Of a stretch of DNA of 6,062 nt, positions 5,890 through 6,062 are shown one piece after another. A model generated the notes under the pieces. It searched no databases. It was not told the origin of the DNA and saw nothing but the letters and a program-made list of their open reading frames with translations. The DNA lies in the NCBI GenBank assembly GCA_009778835.1, contig WRFK01000103.1, positions 1 to 6,062 of the forward strand. The letters run 5' to 3'. Every line of letters begins with the position of its first letter. Position 1 is the first letter of the stretch. Source of the DNA: Spirochaetaceae bacterium. GTDB lineage: Bacteria; Spirochaetota; Spirochaetia; CADAEX01. The translations under genes were made by a program, and so were the position numbers.

Positions 5890-5917
5890 TATAATGGTCA
5901 GAATCTCTTATTTTCAA
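5888..5917 (-). promoter_or_regulatory. Possible sigma-70-like promoter overlapping the era start
   Basis: Reading the minus strand, TTGAAA (5912-5917) is followed after 18 bp by a perfect TATAAT (5888-5893), whose last two bases are the AT of the annotated ATG. If used, transcripts would begin within the first codons and translation would start at the GTG of codon 4 or later. AT-rich DNA gives such matches by chance. Confidence 0.25.
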
Positions 5918-6038
5918 GGTCATCCTGATAAAAAGTTGGTATTTACGCAGAGTAGACTAAAACCAAAGACCATTTTCTTTAACAATCAAAAACTTTTCTG
6001 CAAAAAACTCGCTCCCATTACAGCGCTATAGATTTTTT

Positions 6039-6044
6039 TTGACA
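6039..6044 (+). promoter_or_regulatory. Consensus -35 box reading rightwards at the window edge
   Basis: TTGACA preceded by a run of T (6033-6040), resembling an UP-type AT-rich stretch. With a 17-bp spacer the -10 box would begin at 6062, just outside. This suggests a rightward transcription unit beyond the window, divergent from era. The rest of 5890-6062 shows no gene. Confidence 0.4.
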
Positions 6045-6062
6045 TAGATAATACTATATGTT

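Noticed and set aside
5227..6031. Plus-strand frames opposite and upstream of era (5227-5529, 5792-6031)
   Set aside because: The first is antisense to conserved Era sequence; the second starts inside era in antisense and has no domain-like features.

Overview
This window reads as chromosome of a spirochaete, most likely a Treponema or close relative. Three things point there. The lysyl-tRNA synthetase is the class I (archaeal/spirochaete) form rather than the usual bacterial class II enzyme. There is a surface lipoprotein with bacterial Ig-like repeats and an FGE-sulfatase/C-type-lectin-like domain, a family I know to be expanded in host-associated treponemes. A transcription factor fuses a 12-helix membrane domain to a LuxR-type helix-turn-helix. 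The species assignment is inference; the window contains no rRNA.

Layout: (1) 1-1407, +, 3' nine-tenths of class I lysS, cut by the left edge. (2) 1434-2852, +, membrane-anchored LuxR-family regulator with a TTG start, 26 bp after lysS. (3) 2853-3189, a 337-bp gap holding a weak inverted repeat and then two tandem copies (period 149 bp) of a 5' module. Each module has an 8-codon mini-ORF, a small hairpin, a ribosome binding site and the start of a lipoprotein signal peptide. The first copy runs only into a 26-codon peptide; the second leads into the next gene. (4) 3190-4722, +, a 510-residue lipoprotein with two Ig-like repeats and an FGE-like domain lacking the catalytic cysteines. (5) 4723-4959, convergent intergenic stretch with hairpins but no gene. 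(6) 4960-5889, -, era, the ribosome-assembly GTPase. (7) 5890-6062, era upstream region, with a good -35 box facing right at the very edge.

lysS and era are housekeeping translation genes. The two genes between them look accessory: a membrane sensor/regulator and a surface lipoprotein. The regulator could be co-transcribed with lysS, since no terminator is visible in the 26-bp gap. The lipoprotein has its own leader.

The least ordinary part is the duplicated leader. In both copies the same TCCTT element can pair either with an upstream AAGGA/GAGGA or with the real Shine-Dalgarno, and the stop codon of the mini-ORF sits at or in the upstream arm. That is the layout expected of a translational switch, though function is inference. 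The C-terminal end of the lipoprotein also resembles the variable region of treponemal diversity-generating-retroelement targets, but no reverse transcriptase or template repeat is in the window.
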